Shown in pieces: positions 1 to 8,913 of a stretch of 64,000 bases of DNA (its first letter is position 1; every line of letters starts with the position of its first letter). A model generated the notes under the pieces. That model saw only the letters and a program-made list of their open reading frames with translations, was not told the DNA's origin and ran no database searches. This DNA is from Chitinophaga lutea (GTDB lineage Bacteria > Bacteroidota > Bacteroidia > Chitinophagales > Chitinophagaceae), in assembly GCF_003813775.1 (NCBI RefSeq), contig NZ_RPDH01000001.1, forward strand, positions 1,116,001 through 1,180,000, in the 5' to 3' direction. Position numbers and translations under genes: made by a program.

Positions 1-917
1 GCCAGCCCGGCGGCTTGCTTCCAGCTGTCCCAGCTCCACACGCCGTAAAAACCCTGATAGTTGACGGACGGGAAAACGCCATCGTGCAGAATGTCTTTGG
101 ACGCGCTGCGCCAGTTGGTCATGAGTGTGACCATGCATTTTACCGCCAGTCTTTTTTCCGGGGCCGTCAGTTTGGACGCGGGTGGGAAATAACGGGCGAG
201 ATAGCCGTTCCAGCGGGTTTCATTCTTTTTCAATTCGTCAGCAAAATCATACCGCCGCGCAGGCCGCACCCCATCCGGGAAATACGCCTGCACCTGCGTC
301 TGTTCATATTTTCCGCCTGCGGGAATGGCAACATCCCACTTCGCCACATATTGCAGACTATCAGCCATCAGCATTGTTTTTTCCGGGAATGTGATCGCGA
401 AACCCTGTACCTGTATTGCATTCCGGACAGCCGTAATACCCTGGCTCTGCCCGCTGTACCGTAATTCCAGGTGCCGCGCGCGGCCTGTTTTATTGACGAC
501 TCCCGTATAGAGCAAAGCCTCCCTGTTGGAGACGAAAATCAGCTGCTGGCGGATAACCAGCCCGGCTACTTCCAAATCCTGCTGCAACAGCCCGGGGTAA
601 TAAGTGGCGGTTGCTTTCGCTGCCGCCAGGTCGATATTCTGGTCATTTTCGAAGAGGGATAGCCGTGAAAACGAGCCCGACAGCCACTTCCCGCTCATAT
701 CCATCAGCAGCGGCCCGATAAATGCGCCGTTGTCTTCTTTCCGCAAAGGCAGTGCATAAGCATGCCAGGCGCCTTTGTCGCTGAACACGTTCCCCGTGAT
801 GCTTTTGCCTGCCGGAGGTTCGGTGCGCAGTTCCAGCACATCCGGATAACGACTGCGCTGTGCGCTGGCGGATTGCACCACCAGGAGTAATAATATCCAC
901 GTTCTCATCTGCTTCAT
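1..917 (-). CDS. GH63/YgjK-like glycoside hydrolase, partial
   Basis: The frame stays open from the ATG at 917 to the left window edge (305 codons), so the C-terminal part is missing. An N-terminal signal peptide (MRTWILLLLVVQSASAQ) predicts export. A beta-rich N-terminal domain follows, and near the window edge the motif YGVWSWDSWKQA appears, as in the (alpha/alpha)6 catalytic domain of GH63/YgjK-type exo-glucosidases. The ATG overlaps the stop of the upstream GH2 gene (ATGA at 914-917), which suggests translational coupling. A second ATG lies three codons in, at 908. The family acts on alpha-glucosidic and related bonds; the substrate here is unknown. As the last visible gene of the SusCD/GH2 locus it probably acts on oligosaccharides in the periplasm. 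A trehalase-like or other six-hairpin family is the alternative. Confidence 0.8.
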   Translation of the reverse strand, partial: MKQMRTWILLLLVVQSASAQRSRYPDVLELRTEPPAGKSITGNVFSDKGAWHAYALPLRKEDNGAFIGPLLMDMSGKWLSGSFSRLSLFENDQNIDLAAAKATATYYPGLLQQDLEVAGLVIRQQLIFVSNREALLYTGVVNKTGRARHLELRYSGQSQGITAVRNAIQVQGFAITFPEKTMLMADSLQYVAKWDVAIPAGGKYEQTQVQAYFPDGVRPARRYDFADELKKNETRWNGYLARYFPPASKLTAPEKRLAVKCMVTLMTNWRSASKDILHDGVFPSVNYQGFYGVWSWDSWKQAAGL

Positions 918-3900
918 TTTACAGCCGGGCGAAGGGTGAACGAATAACTGTAATCCGTGTAAGGCAGGATGTATTCCGCATGCGGCGTGGCGCCCCAGCT
1001 GTTGTCGCCGCCTACGCCCATCTGTTTATCATCGATGTTCCACCATACCAGGTCTTCATTCGTCATGGAGCCGCCGTGATTGTTTTCTTTGGCGTGCCGG
1101 TCGAATTCGAGGCGGTCCATGTCAAAGTGCAGCACACCGGTACAGATCAATGGACTGCCGGCAGCCGTCAGGCCGATGCCATTTGCATTCGCCAGTGTCA
1201 TCCACCGTACGTCCGTTCTGTAGCCGCTTTCCTGCGCACGGGGGTAAGGATGGAACAACCGGTCCGCCTTCATGCTGTACACATCCACAGCAGCAGCCGT
1301 ATTCCTGTCTGCATAATTGTCAAAGGGCCCGCGGCCCAGCCAGGTCACCTGGTCGAACGCGCCATGCAGCAGCATGCGCATCCCGAAACGCGGCAATTCG
1401 GGCAAACGCCCGCTGCCGGTTTTCATCGCTACGGTCACGTTGATGATTCCCCCGGATGTGATCGTATAGGTTGCCATGTAAACAGCCTTCACAGCCGGCA
1501 GCACATGCCGGGTGCGGACCGTCACCTGTCCCTTGGCGTCTTTGTGTACCTGTATGGAATCCAGCCGCGCGGTTTTCACTACATCTTTCCATACGGCGCA
1601 CCGCATCTGCTGGCTGTTGCCGATATCGTTGTCGGTCGCGGCGCGCCAGAAATGCGGTTCCAGCGCGGATTTCATAACAGGCGTCCCTTTCCAGGCATAT
1701 GCGCTCAGCCAGCCGGTCTGTTTGCTGAAAACGATATCGGCATCGCCGTCGGAAATCTTTACCTGCTGCCGGTCTTCCTGTACCGTTAATTGATTGGTCC
1801 CAGTCACTGCAGGCAGGGTTGCCTGAGCAACCGGCAGCGGAAACTGTTCCCACGCCACGAGGTGTTGCGCCGGTATGGCAGGTGTAGCGTAACGTGTCCT
1901 GGCTTCGAGCGTCAGGAAATATTCCGCACCCGGAACCGCTTCGAACCGGGGCAGCGGCAATGCAATGATTTTGCTGGCATGCGGCGCAAGGGCACCGGCC
2001 TGCAATTCCCCCGACGCGATATTTTTCCCGTCAGCCCGGATGAACCAGCTGAACGAATACTGATCAAGATCGGTAAAATCCATCCGGTTAATGAGGCGGA
2101 CGCTGTTCGATGAAAATGTCACCGCTTCGAAATCCACCGGTTGTATCACTTTTTTGAATTCAAACGCCTGCGGGTGCGGGGTGCGGTCAGCCGCAAACAA
2201 TCCGTCCGCGCAATAACTGGTATCACTGGTAAGCCCTACGTTCCCCATATCGCGGCCGTAAGCCCAGATATCCCTGCCCGCTTTATCTTTCTTCTTAAAC
2301 GTCTGATCGGAAAAGTCCCAGATGAAACCGCCCTGCAACTGCGGGTGACGGTACATCAAATCCCAGTAAGCCTTCAGGTTGCCGCCGCCGTTGCCCATCA
2401 TGTGAGCGTACTCGCAGAGGATGAACGGCCGGTCGCGCCAATCCCGCACATACTCCAGCAGCACGCTGGTGGATTTGTACATCGGGCAAACGATATCCGT
2501 AAATTCATTCCTGCCCGCCGCTTCATACTGCACCGGGCGGGTGTCGTCTTTTGATTTGAGATAGCGGTAAGTGGCGATGAAGTTTTCGCCGAACCCGCTT
2601 TCATTCCCCAGGCTCCAGGTGATCACGGAGCAGTGGTTCTTGTTTGCTTCAAACATTCGCCGGGTGCGGTGCAGGTAAGCTTCTTTCCACTCGGGTTTGT
2701 CGGACAAGGTTTTCAACGGGTGAAACGACATGCCGTCGCACTCGATGTTGGCCTCATCCACCACGTAAATGCCGTATTCGTCGCAAAGCCGGTACCAGTC
2801 GGGACTGTTGGGATAATGGCTCGCGCGAGCGGCGTTGATATTGTATTGTTTCATCAGCCGGATGTCTTCCACCATGCTCTCCACGGTGATCACCTTGCCG
2901 GTGTGCATATTGTGCTCATGGCGGTTCACGCCTTTGATCTTCACCGCCACCCCGTTCACCAGCAGCAATCCGTTCCGGATTTCCACCGTACGGAAGCCGG
3001 TTTTGTGAGCGATACATTCCACCAGTTTCCCGCTTTTATCGAACTGTGAGATGAGCAGTGTATAAAGATGGGGGCTTTCCGCATTCCAGCTTTTTACATG
3101 GCTCAATGTTGCGGAAAAGCGGTAACTGTCCGTCCCGTCGAATGCCCGCTGCTGCTGCATCACGGTATTTCCTTTTGCATCGAGTAGTTTGATCTGGAGG
3201 CGGCCGTTTTTGGCGGGGGCACTCATCCATACATCGAGGCTGAAAACACCGTTGGCATAGGTGCTGTCCAAACCGGCTTTCACAAAAAAGTCGTGCACGG
3301 CCACTTTGGGCCGGGCGATCAATTGCACGCTGCGTTCGATGCCGCTGAGTTTCCACATGTCCTGCCCCTCGAGGTAGGTGGCATCACTAAACCGGAATAC
3401 CTGCACGGAAACCGTGTTCTCCCCTTTCCGGAGGTAGCGGGTAACATCGAACTCCACGGCGGTTTTGCTGTCTTTGCTCAGGCCCACGTACTGCCCGTTG
3501 ACCCAGCAGTAAAAAAATGAATTCACCGCACCGAAGCGCAACCGCACCTCCCTGCCGTCCCATCCCGCCGGCACCGTAAAACTGCGGCGGTAGGAACCGA
3601 CCGGATTATCATCCTGCGGCGGGAAAGGAGGATTCACCGGGATGGGGTATTCCACATCCGTGAATATGAACCGGTCGAATCCTTCTGTTTGCCAGTGGGC
3701 GGGCACTTTGATATCGTTCCATTGGCTCACGTCGTACCGGTCGAGGTAAAAATCAACGGGCCGTGCGGCCGGCGAAGGGGAGAGCCTGAATTTCCACATG
3801 CCGTCGAGCAGCAAAGCGTAAGGCGAAGGCGATTGCGCGAGCGCCGCGGCTTCCGACACGGCGGGTACAAAAGACGCGTGCGGCGCCAGGGCGTTTTCCG

Positions 3901-4003
3901 TTTGAATGCCGGGGTGCTGCCACGGGGGTTGGGTTTGTTGCGAACGGGCGGTCAAAACATTCAGCCATACCAACAGGCCAATCATCAATCCGGTGTATCT
4001 CAT
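914..4003 (-). CDS. GH2 beta-galactosidase (LacZ type), secreted
   Basis: This 1029-residue protein is close in length to E. coli LacZ (about 1023) and has a signal peptide ending near TARSQ (residue 22). The order is sugar-binding jelly roll (about 70-230), immunoglobulin-like domain (about 235-345), TIM barrel (about 345-640) and a C-terminal beta-galactosidase small-chain domain. Catalytic landmarks are present: RHEH at 361-364, DEANIECDGM at 416-425, the acid/base Glu468 in SLGNESG and the nucleophile Glu531 in ILCEYAHMMGN. It should remove terminal beta-galactosyl (or related) residues in the periplasm. It lies downstream of susD behind a terminator hairpin and overlaps the next gene by 4 bp, so the two enzymes are probably expressed at a lower level than the SusCD importer. 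Beta-glucuronidase-type specificity is less likely given the LacZ-like C-terminal domain. Confidence 0.93.
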   Translation of the reverse strand: MRYTGLMIGLLVWLNVLTARSQQTQPPWQHPGIQTENALAPHASFVPAVSEAAALAQSPSPYALLLDGMWKFRLSPSPAARPVDFYLDRYDVSQWNDIKVPAHWQTEGFDRFIFTDVEYPIPVNPPFPPQDDNPVGSYRRSFTVPAGWDGREVRLRFGAVNSFFYCWVNGQYVGLSKDSKTAVEFDVTRYLRKGENTVSVQVFRFSDATYLEGQDMWKLSGIERSVQLIARPKVAVHDFFVKAGLDSTYANGVFSLDVWMSAPAKNGRLQIKLLDAKGNTVMQQQRAFDGTDSYRFSATLSHVKSWNAESPHLYTLLISQFDKSGKLVECIAHKTGFRTVEIRNGLLLVNGVAVKIKGVNRHEHNMHTGKVITVESMVEDIRLMKQYNINAARASHYPNSPDWYRLCDEYGIYVVDEANIECDGMSFHPLKTLSDKPEWKEAYLHRTRRMFEANKNHCSVITWSLGNESGFGENFIATYRYLKSKDDTRPVQYEAAGRNEFTDIVCPMYKSTSVLLEYVRDWRDRPFILCEYAHMMGNGGGNLKAYWDLMYRHPQLQGGFIWDFSDQTFKKKDKAGRDIWAYGRDMGNVGLTSDTSYCADGLFAADRTPHPQAFEFKKVIQPVDFEAVTFSSNSVRLINRMDFTDLDQYSFSWFIRADGKNIASGELQAGALAPHASKIIALPLPRFEAVPGAEYFLTLEARTRYATPAIPAQHLVAWEQFPLPVAQATLPAVTGTNQLTVQEDRQQVKISDGDADIVFSKQTGWLSAYAWKGTPVMKSALEPHFWRAATDNDIGNSQQMRCAVWKDVVKTARLDSIQVHKDAKGQVTVRTRHVLPAVKAVYMATYTITSGGIINVTVAMKTGSGRLPELPRFGMRMLLHGAFDQVTWLGRGPFDNYADRNTAAAVDVYSMKADRLFHPYPRAQESGYRTDVRWMTLANANGIGLTAAGSPLICTGVLHFDMDRLEFDRHAKENNHGGSMTNEDLVWWNIDDKQMGVGGDNSWGATPHAEYILPYTDYSYSFTLRPAVK

Positions 4004-4023
4004 TCAGGTCCGTGCTTGTCGTG

Positions 4024-4065
4024 AAAAAATTATCGCGCCGGCATGCGGCTGCACGCCGGCGCGAT
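4024..4065 (-). terminator. Intrinsic terminator between susD and the GH2 gene
   Basis: A perfect 11-bp inverted repeat (arms 4032-4042 and 4055-4065, core CGCGCCGGC) closes a 12-nt loop. On the minus strand it is followed at once by a U-tract (complement of the A-run 4024-4029). It begins three bases after the SusD stop codon and ends about 20 bp before the GH2 start. Partial termination here would make SusCD transcripts more abundant than the enzyme transcripts. Confidence 0.75.
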
Positions 4066-4068
4066 CGC

Positions 4069-5589
4069 TTAGTACAAATTGTTCTGTTTCAACAACGGGT
4101 TTACGTTGATTTCTTTCAATGGTATAGGGAATCTGATGTGTTTGTCTTCCACATAATTGTTCGCAGAAGGTTTACCATGCGCCGTCAGCAGGGCTTTCAC
4201 CGGTTGTTTGGCAGTGGCGCCACGGCCCCAGCGCACCAGGTCGAACCAGCGGATGCCCCACTCCATGGCCAGCTCTACCGGCCTTTCATGGTTGCGGATC
4301 TGTTCGCGCAGCTGGTCTTTGTTGAGGCCGGCGATGGGTTTGGCATGACTGCGGTTGCGCACTTCGTTCACAAAGCCGGTGGCTTCCACCGTTTTGCCGT
4401 TTTCGTTGGCGGCTTCCGCCAGCATCAGCAGCACGTCCGCATATCGGATCACGGAAATATTGGTGCCCACATAAGCGCCGCCGCGGTCGTTCGGGTAAGC
4501 GTATTTATTGAAGAATGCGGGCCGCGACAGTTTGGACGCCACATCCGCATAAGGCACCAGCGTAGCGGGAATGTTCAGGTCCCACATTTTCGAAGCGGGG
4601 TCGTTGAAGAAGATGCTGCCGTACACCCGGTCGCTGTAGCCGCCACCGGCGGTTTTGTCGTTCTTCATCGTTGTCACCAGCCAGTCGGAGGGGTAATAGA
4701 TCTCCCAGCCGTCGAGCGCATAAGGCCTTACTTCGAAATTGAAAGGATGCCTTTCGTCAGACACGGCACGGTCGCCGCTGAACTGCACTTCAAACACCGA
4801 CTCGGGGCCGTTTTCTTTCGTGCCGTTGAAGTTGTCGATGTAGTTGGCGTTGAGCGTATACTGACCATAGATCTCCATGAATTTCGCTTCGGCCAGCGCC
4901 CATTTTTCGCGGAACAGGTAAACCTTGCCCAGCAATGCTTTGGCGGCGCCTTTGGTAGCGCGGCCTTTATAGGTGTCCGGGTACGCCGCCGGTAATACAC
5001 CTTCGGCTTCGGTAAGGTCTTTTTCGATCTGCGTCCACACGTCGGCCGCAGCCGCCTGGGCTACCTGGAGTTTGGTGAGATCTTTTTCGAACTTCAGCAC
5101 CAGCGGTACATTTTCAAAACCATTCACGAGCACGAAATAATTGTACGCCCGCAGGAACTTGGCTTCGGCTACAATTTCATTCCGTTCCTGTTCCGTCATC
5201 ACGGTAATGCCCGGCACTTTTTCGATCACCTGGTTGGCGCGGCCGATGCCGGCGTAACAGGTGGCCCACAGATTCCAGGGGCCGCTTTCATCGGGACTGT
5301 TCACAAACGCCGCCAGGTTCTTGCCGTACGGCTCGTTTTTGTTATTGTCCACATCGTCGGCTTTGAACGCCATGGTGATATACACTTCTTCAAAGAACGT
5401 CCACTTCGACCCGTCGTGGCCCTGCAATGCCGCGTAGGTGGCGGTAATGCCCTGCAACGCATGCTGGCGGGTGGTCCAGAAGGTGTTCTCGGTGAGGTTC
5501 TGTTTATCGTCCAGTTCCAGGAATTTATCGGAGCACGCGGTCAGTAGCGTGGCGGAAAGCAAAAAGAGGACGGCTATTTTTAATCGCAT
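4069..5589 (-). CDS. SusD-family outer-membrane glycan-binding lipoprotein
   Basis: The start is set at the ATG at 5589, because it places a lipoprotein signal (MRLKIAVLFLLSATLLTAC, lipidation Cys19) at the N-terminus; an upstream in-frame ATG at 5640 would bury that signal. The 506-residue mature-type protein has the SusD/RagB layout: N-terminal SusD-like helical TPR region with FLELDD after the Cys, then the C-terminal RagB/SusD motif (ELAMEWGIRWFDLVRWG) and the closing IPLKEINVNPLL. It forms the surface lid that delivers glycan to the SusC partner, whose stop codon is 22 bp upstream. The bound glycan is not deducible; the neighbouring GH2 enzyme suggests a galactose-containing oligosaccharide. 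Confidence 0.93.
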   Translation of the reverse strand: MRLKIAVLFLLSATLLTACSDKFLELDDKQNLTENTFWTTRQHALQGITATYAALQGHDGSKWTFFEEVYITMAFKADDVDNNKNEPYGKNLAAFVNSPDESGPWNLWATCYAGIGRANQVIEKVPGITVMTEQERNEIVAEAKFLRAYNYFVLVNGFENVPLVLKFEKDLTKLQVAQAAAADVWTQIEKDLTEAEGVLPAAYPDTYKGRATKGAAKALLGKVYLFREKWALAEAKFMEIYGQYTLNANYIDNFNGTKENGPESVFEVQFSGDRAVSDERHPFNFEVRPYALDGWEIYYPSDWLVTTMKNDKTAGGGYSDRVYGSIFFNDPASKMWDLNIPATLVPYADVASKLSRPAFFNKYAYPNDRGGAYVGTNISVIRYADVLLMLAEAANENGKTVEATGFVNEVRNRSHAKPIAGLNKDQLREQIRNHERPVELAMEWGIRWFDLVRWGRGATAKQPVKALLTAHGKPSANNYVEDKHIRFPIPLKEINVNPLLKQNNLY

Positions 5590-5611
5590 AATTGTCGGTT
5601 TAAAATTTAGA

Positions 5612-8600
5612 TTAGAATCCAACGTTGAGGCCGAACACAAAAGAGCGGCTCAGCGGGTAATATCCACGGTCTATCCCGCGGCTGAAAATGCCGGTGTTGG
5701 ACAGGTCCGGATCAAAACCGGTGTATTTCGTAAACGTGAGCAGGTTGTAAGCGCCCGCATAAATCCGCAAACGGTCGAGGTGCATCCTGGAGCTGAGCTG
5801 TTGCGGGAGGGTGTAACCGATCTGCAGGTTACGCAAACGCAGGAACGACGCATCTTCCAGGAAATAATCGGACACGCGGAGGTTCTCGTTTTCGTCGGCG
5901 TTGGACAGGCGGTACACGGAGCCGTTCGGGTTGGAAGGGCTCCAGGCGTTCAGCAGGTCGGCGGAACGATAAAAACGGTACAGGAACATCTTCGCGCCGT
6001 TGTACATCTTCTGACCCTGTTTGCCGTTGAAGAACACCATCAGGTCGAAGTTTTTATAGCTCGCGTTGAAGGTGAGGCCGTAATCGAGATTAGGCAGGCC
6101 GTTGCCCATCAGTTGTTTGTCGTTATCGTCGAGCGCGCCGTCGCCGTTGGTGTCCACAAAACGGAGGTCACCGGGTTTGGCATTGGGCTGCAGCGGATCA
6201 CCGGTTTTGCCCACATGCGCATCCACCTCGGCCTGCGAACGGAAAATACCGGCGGTTTTGTAGAGATAGAAAGATGCGAGGGCTTCGCCTTTTTTGGTGA
6301 GCGTGGTGCCGCGGTTGTTAAAGTCCACATACCCGTCGGCGATCACGCCTTCGTCGTAACCCAGGCGGATGATCTTGTTGCGGCTGTGCGATACGTTCAC
6401 GGTCACATCCCAGTTGAAAGCCCTTGGAGCGGGGCGGTACGTGGCGGTCAGCTCCCATCCTTTATTCTCCATGTCGGCGATATTGGTCAGCGGCAGGGCC
6501 GTGATGCCGGATGAAGTGGGGATAGGCGTTTCGGCCAGCATGTCGGACGTTTTCGAGCTGAAATAGTCGAAGCTGCCGGTGATGGCGCCTTTCAGGAAAC
6601 CGAAATTCACACCGGCATTGAGCGTGGCCGTCTGCTCCCATTTGATGTTGTTGTTGGCGAGGGTGGCCGCAATTGCGCCCACGTATACCTGCTGGCTCAG
6701 CGAGCTGCCGAAGGGATAGTTCAGGTACGGGTCGGAGCCTGCCAGGAAGATCTTGGCCAGGTACTGGAAGTTGCTCACGTTCTGGTTGCCCACGGTGCCG
6801 TAGCTCACGCGGGGCTTCAGCTCGGAAATCCAGGGAATGTTGAAGAAGTTTTCCTTGTGGAGGTTCCAGCCGGCGGAGAAAGAATAGAAATTACCGTAAC
6901 GGTTCAGCGACCCGAACCGGGAAGAGCCGTCGCGGCGAAGGCTCGCCTGCAGGAAGTACTTATCGTCATAATTATAACTCGCGCGGCCGAAGTATGATTG
7001 CAGGGTGCTGGAGAAGTTCCAGCCGCCGGCGCGGATAAAGTCGCCCGTACCGTCGATGATCAGGCCAGAGAGCGACTCGATCAGCGGACTGCTGAGGTGA
7101 TTGCCTGCGCCGGAAGTACCCTGGCTCACGGATTTCTCACGGGAGAAACCGTACATGGCTTTGAAATTGTGGTCGCCCAGTTGTTTTTCATAGTTGAGCA
7201 GGTGAGTGAACACGGTAAACTCATTCCTTCCACGGCTTTCGGAGCGGCTCGGGTTTTCCACCAGCGCCTGCGCGCCGAAGTCGTACGGGTCGGTTTGCGT
7301 ATAATCGAAGGTGTTCACAATGTTGCGGCCCAACGTGAAGTTGTACGAAAATCCTTTCCACAGTTTCAGATCGGCGGCGATGTTGAACTGCAGGTGATCG
7401 TCGATCGTACTGCCGTTGTTCAGCATTCTTTCACCCACCGGGTTGCCGGAGCCGAGCTCTGTTTCAGGTTTGGCGAACCCGTTCACCGACGCCGCATCGT
7501 AAATGCGTTTGTGGGGAAGGGTGTTGTACACGTTCATGATCGGGGAAAAACCGGCGTTCCCGTCACCATTCACATCCCCGAAGTTTTTATTGTTGAACCG
7601 GGTGTAAGCGAGAATGGGGCTTATTTTAAGACGGTTGTTCAGCAGTTTGATCTCCGTGTTCAGGCGCACGTTGTCTCTTTTGGAACCGGAATTGATGATG
7701 GAGCCGGAATGTTCCCAGTGGCCCAGCGACAGGCGGTAGGATATTTTTTCCGACGCGCCGGCTACATCCACGTCATATTTCTGCTCCACGCCCTGTTTGG
7801 TGAAAGCCCCGAGCCAGTCCGAGTTCGCATATTTGCTGTCGTCCTGCACATAGATGGGCGGCGTTTCACCGTCGTTGGCGTAGGCTTCCTTCACCACCTT
7901 GTTCATGGGCGCTTTCCCCAGCAGGTCTATGTTGTTGTTCAGGCGATGCAGGGATACGTAAGAGTTGAAGGTAATCCGCGGCTCGCCGGTTTTTCCTTTT
8001 TTGGTGGTGATGATGATCACCCCGCCCGCGGCACGGGCACCATAAATGGTGGCGGCGGAGGCGTCTTTGAGGATGCTCACGGATTCGATGTCGTTCGGGT
8101 TGATGTCGTACGCATAGCCCAGGGGTATCCCGTCCACCACATACAGCGGGTTGGAGTTATTGATACTGTTGAGCCCGCGCACCAGCACCACCGGGTTGGC
8201 GGCCGGGTTGCCCGTACCGGCGCTCACGATCACGCCGGCCGCCTGCCCCTGGAGCATGGTGCCGATGTTGCCGGAGGGCTGCTTCGACAGGTTCTTGGTG
8301 TTCACGGAAGAAATCGCAGCCGTTACGTCGCCTTTCTTCTGGGTGCCATACCCGATCACCAATACCTCATCGAGGCCTTTTACGTTTTCTTCCAGCACTA
8401 CCACCAGGTCTTTATTACTGGTGAGCACAATTTCCCGGGTCTGAAACCCGATCGAGGAAATGACCAGAGTGGCATTTTCGGGGACCGTCAGGGTAAAGGC
8501 GCCGGTTTCTCCGGTGAGCGTTCCGGCAGATGTGTTTTTAACCCCCACGCTGGCGCCCGGGATGGGCTTGCCATTCGTGTCCGTCACTTTACCTTTGAGG

Positions 8601-8698
8601 GTCCAGCTGGCGGGAGCGGCCTGAGCGATGACCGTTAACCCGGTTAAAAAAAGGAATAATAATATTCCGTTCCCCCGTAATAGTTTCCACATACGCAT
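5612..8698 (-). CDS. SusC-family TonB-dependent outer-membrane transporter
   Basis: Translation is placed at the ATG at 8698 (MRMWKLL), which opens directly into a signal peptide; ATGs at 8731 and 8692 are alternatives. After the signal peptide comes a carboxypeptidase-regulatory-like domain (KGKVTDTNGKPIPGASV), then the plug with DEVLVIGYGTQKKGDV and the SusC/RagA signature LYVVDGIPLGYAYDINPNDI. The roughly 750-residue barrel ends in the usual aromatic residue (FVFGLNVGF). There is no STN domain, so signalling through an anti-sigma factor is not expected. Control is more likely from the TPR-HTH regulator encoded immediately upstream. With the SusD at 4069-5589 it forms an energy-dependent oligosaccharide importer. 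Confidence 0.93.
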   Translation of the reverse strand: MRMWKLLRGNGILLFLFLTGLTVIAQAAPASWTLKGKVTDTNGKPIPGASVGVKNTSAGTLTGETGAFTLTVPENATLVISSIGFQTREIVLTSNKDLVVVLEENVKGLDEVLVIGYGTQKKGDVTAAISSVNTKNLSKQPSGNIGTMLQGQAAGVIVSAGTGNPAANPVVLVRGLNSINNSNPLYVVDGIPLGYAYDINPNDIESVSILKDASAATIYGARAAGGVIIITTKKGKTGEPRITFNSYVSLHRLNNNIDLLGKAPMNKVVKEAYANDGETPPIYVQDDSKYANSDWLGAFTKQGVEQKYDVDVAGASEKISYRLSLGHWEHSGSIINSGSKRDNVRLNTEIKLLNNRLKISPILAYTRFNNKNFGDVNGDGNAGFSPIMNVYNTLPHKRIYDAASVNGFAKPETELGSGNPVGERMLNNGSTIDDHLQFNIAADLKLWKGFSYNFTLGRNIVNTFDYTQTDPYDFGAQALVENPSRSESRGRNEFTVFTHLLNYEKQLGDHNFKAMYGFSREKSVSQGTSGAGNHLSSPLIESLSGLIIDGTGDFIRAGGWNFSSTLQSYFGRASYNYDDKYFLQASLRRDGSSRFGSLNRYGNFYSFSAGWNLHKENFFNIPWISELKPRVSYGTVGNQNVSNFQYLAKIFLAGSDPYLNYPFGSSLSQQVYVGAIAATLANNNIKWEQTATLNAGVNFGFLKGAITGSFDYFSSKTSDMLAETPIPTSSGITALPLTNIADMENKGWELTATYRPAPRAFNWDVTVNVSHSRNKIIRLGYDEGVIADGYVDFNNRGTTLTKKGEALASFYLYKTAGIFRSQAEVDAHVGKTGDPLQPNAKPGDLRFVDTNGDGALDDNDKQLMGNGLPNLDYGLTFNASYKNFDLMVFFNGKQGQKMYNGAKMFLYRFYRSADLLNAWSPSNPNGSVYRLSNADENENLRVSDYFLEDASFLRLRNLQIGYTLPQQLSSRMHLDRLRIYAGAYNLLTFTKYTGFDPDLSNTGIFSRGIDRGYYPLSRSFVFGLNVGF

Positions 8699-8864
8699 TT
8701 TGGTTTTTGGTTTTTTTGAAAAAAATAACATGGACTTATCCAGCTACTGCACGCATAGGTTATCTGAAAATGGACGTGAAAAGGCAGTACTGAAACAGGA
8801 AAGTAAAATAGAGCAGAAAAACAGGCGCAGCGGCATCCGACGCCTCTATCCAGGCCTTACAGGC

Positions 8865-8884
8865 ACCTCTACATGACCTCTACA
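8865..8884 (-). promoter_or_regulatory. Direct repeat TGTAGA-N5-TGTAGA upstream of susC
   Basis: On the minus strand TGTAGAGGT occurs twice, 11 bp apart (plus-strand ACCTCTACA at 8865-8873 and 8876-8884). It lies about 170 bp upstream of the SusC start and 30 bp past the regulator stop. One-turn spacing of identical hexamers is typical of a tandem-dimer operator. A TGTAGA-N5-TGTAGA pair also lies beside the paralogous regulator at 16659-18515, so this is a candidate binding site for the TPR-HTH regulator. The functional claim is inference. Confidence 0.35.
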
Positions 8885-8913
8885 GGGGAGTTAACAAGCT
8901 GATAAATAAGTAA

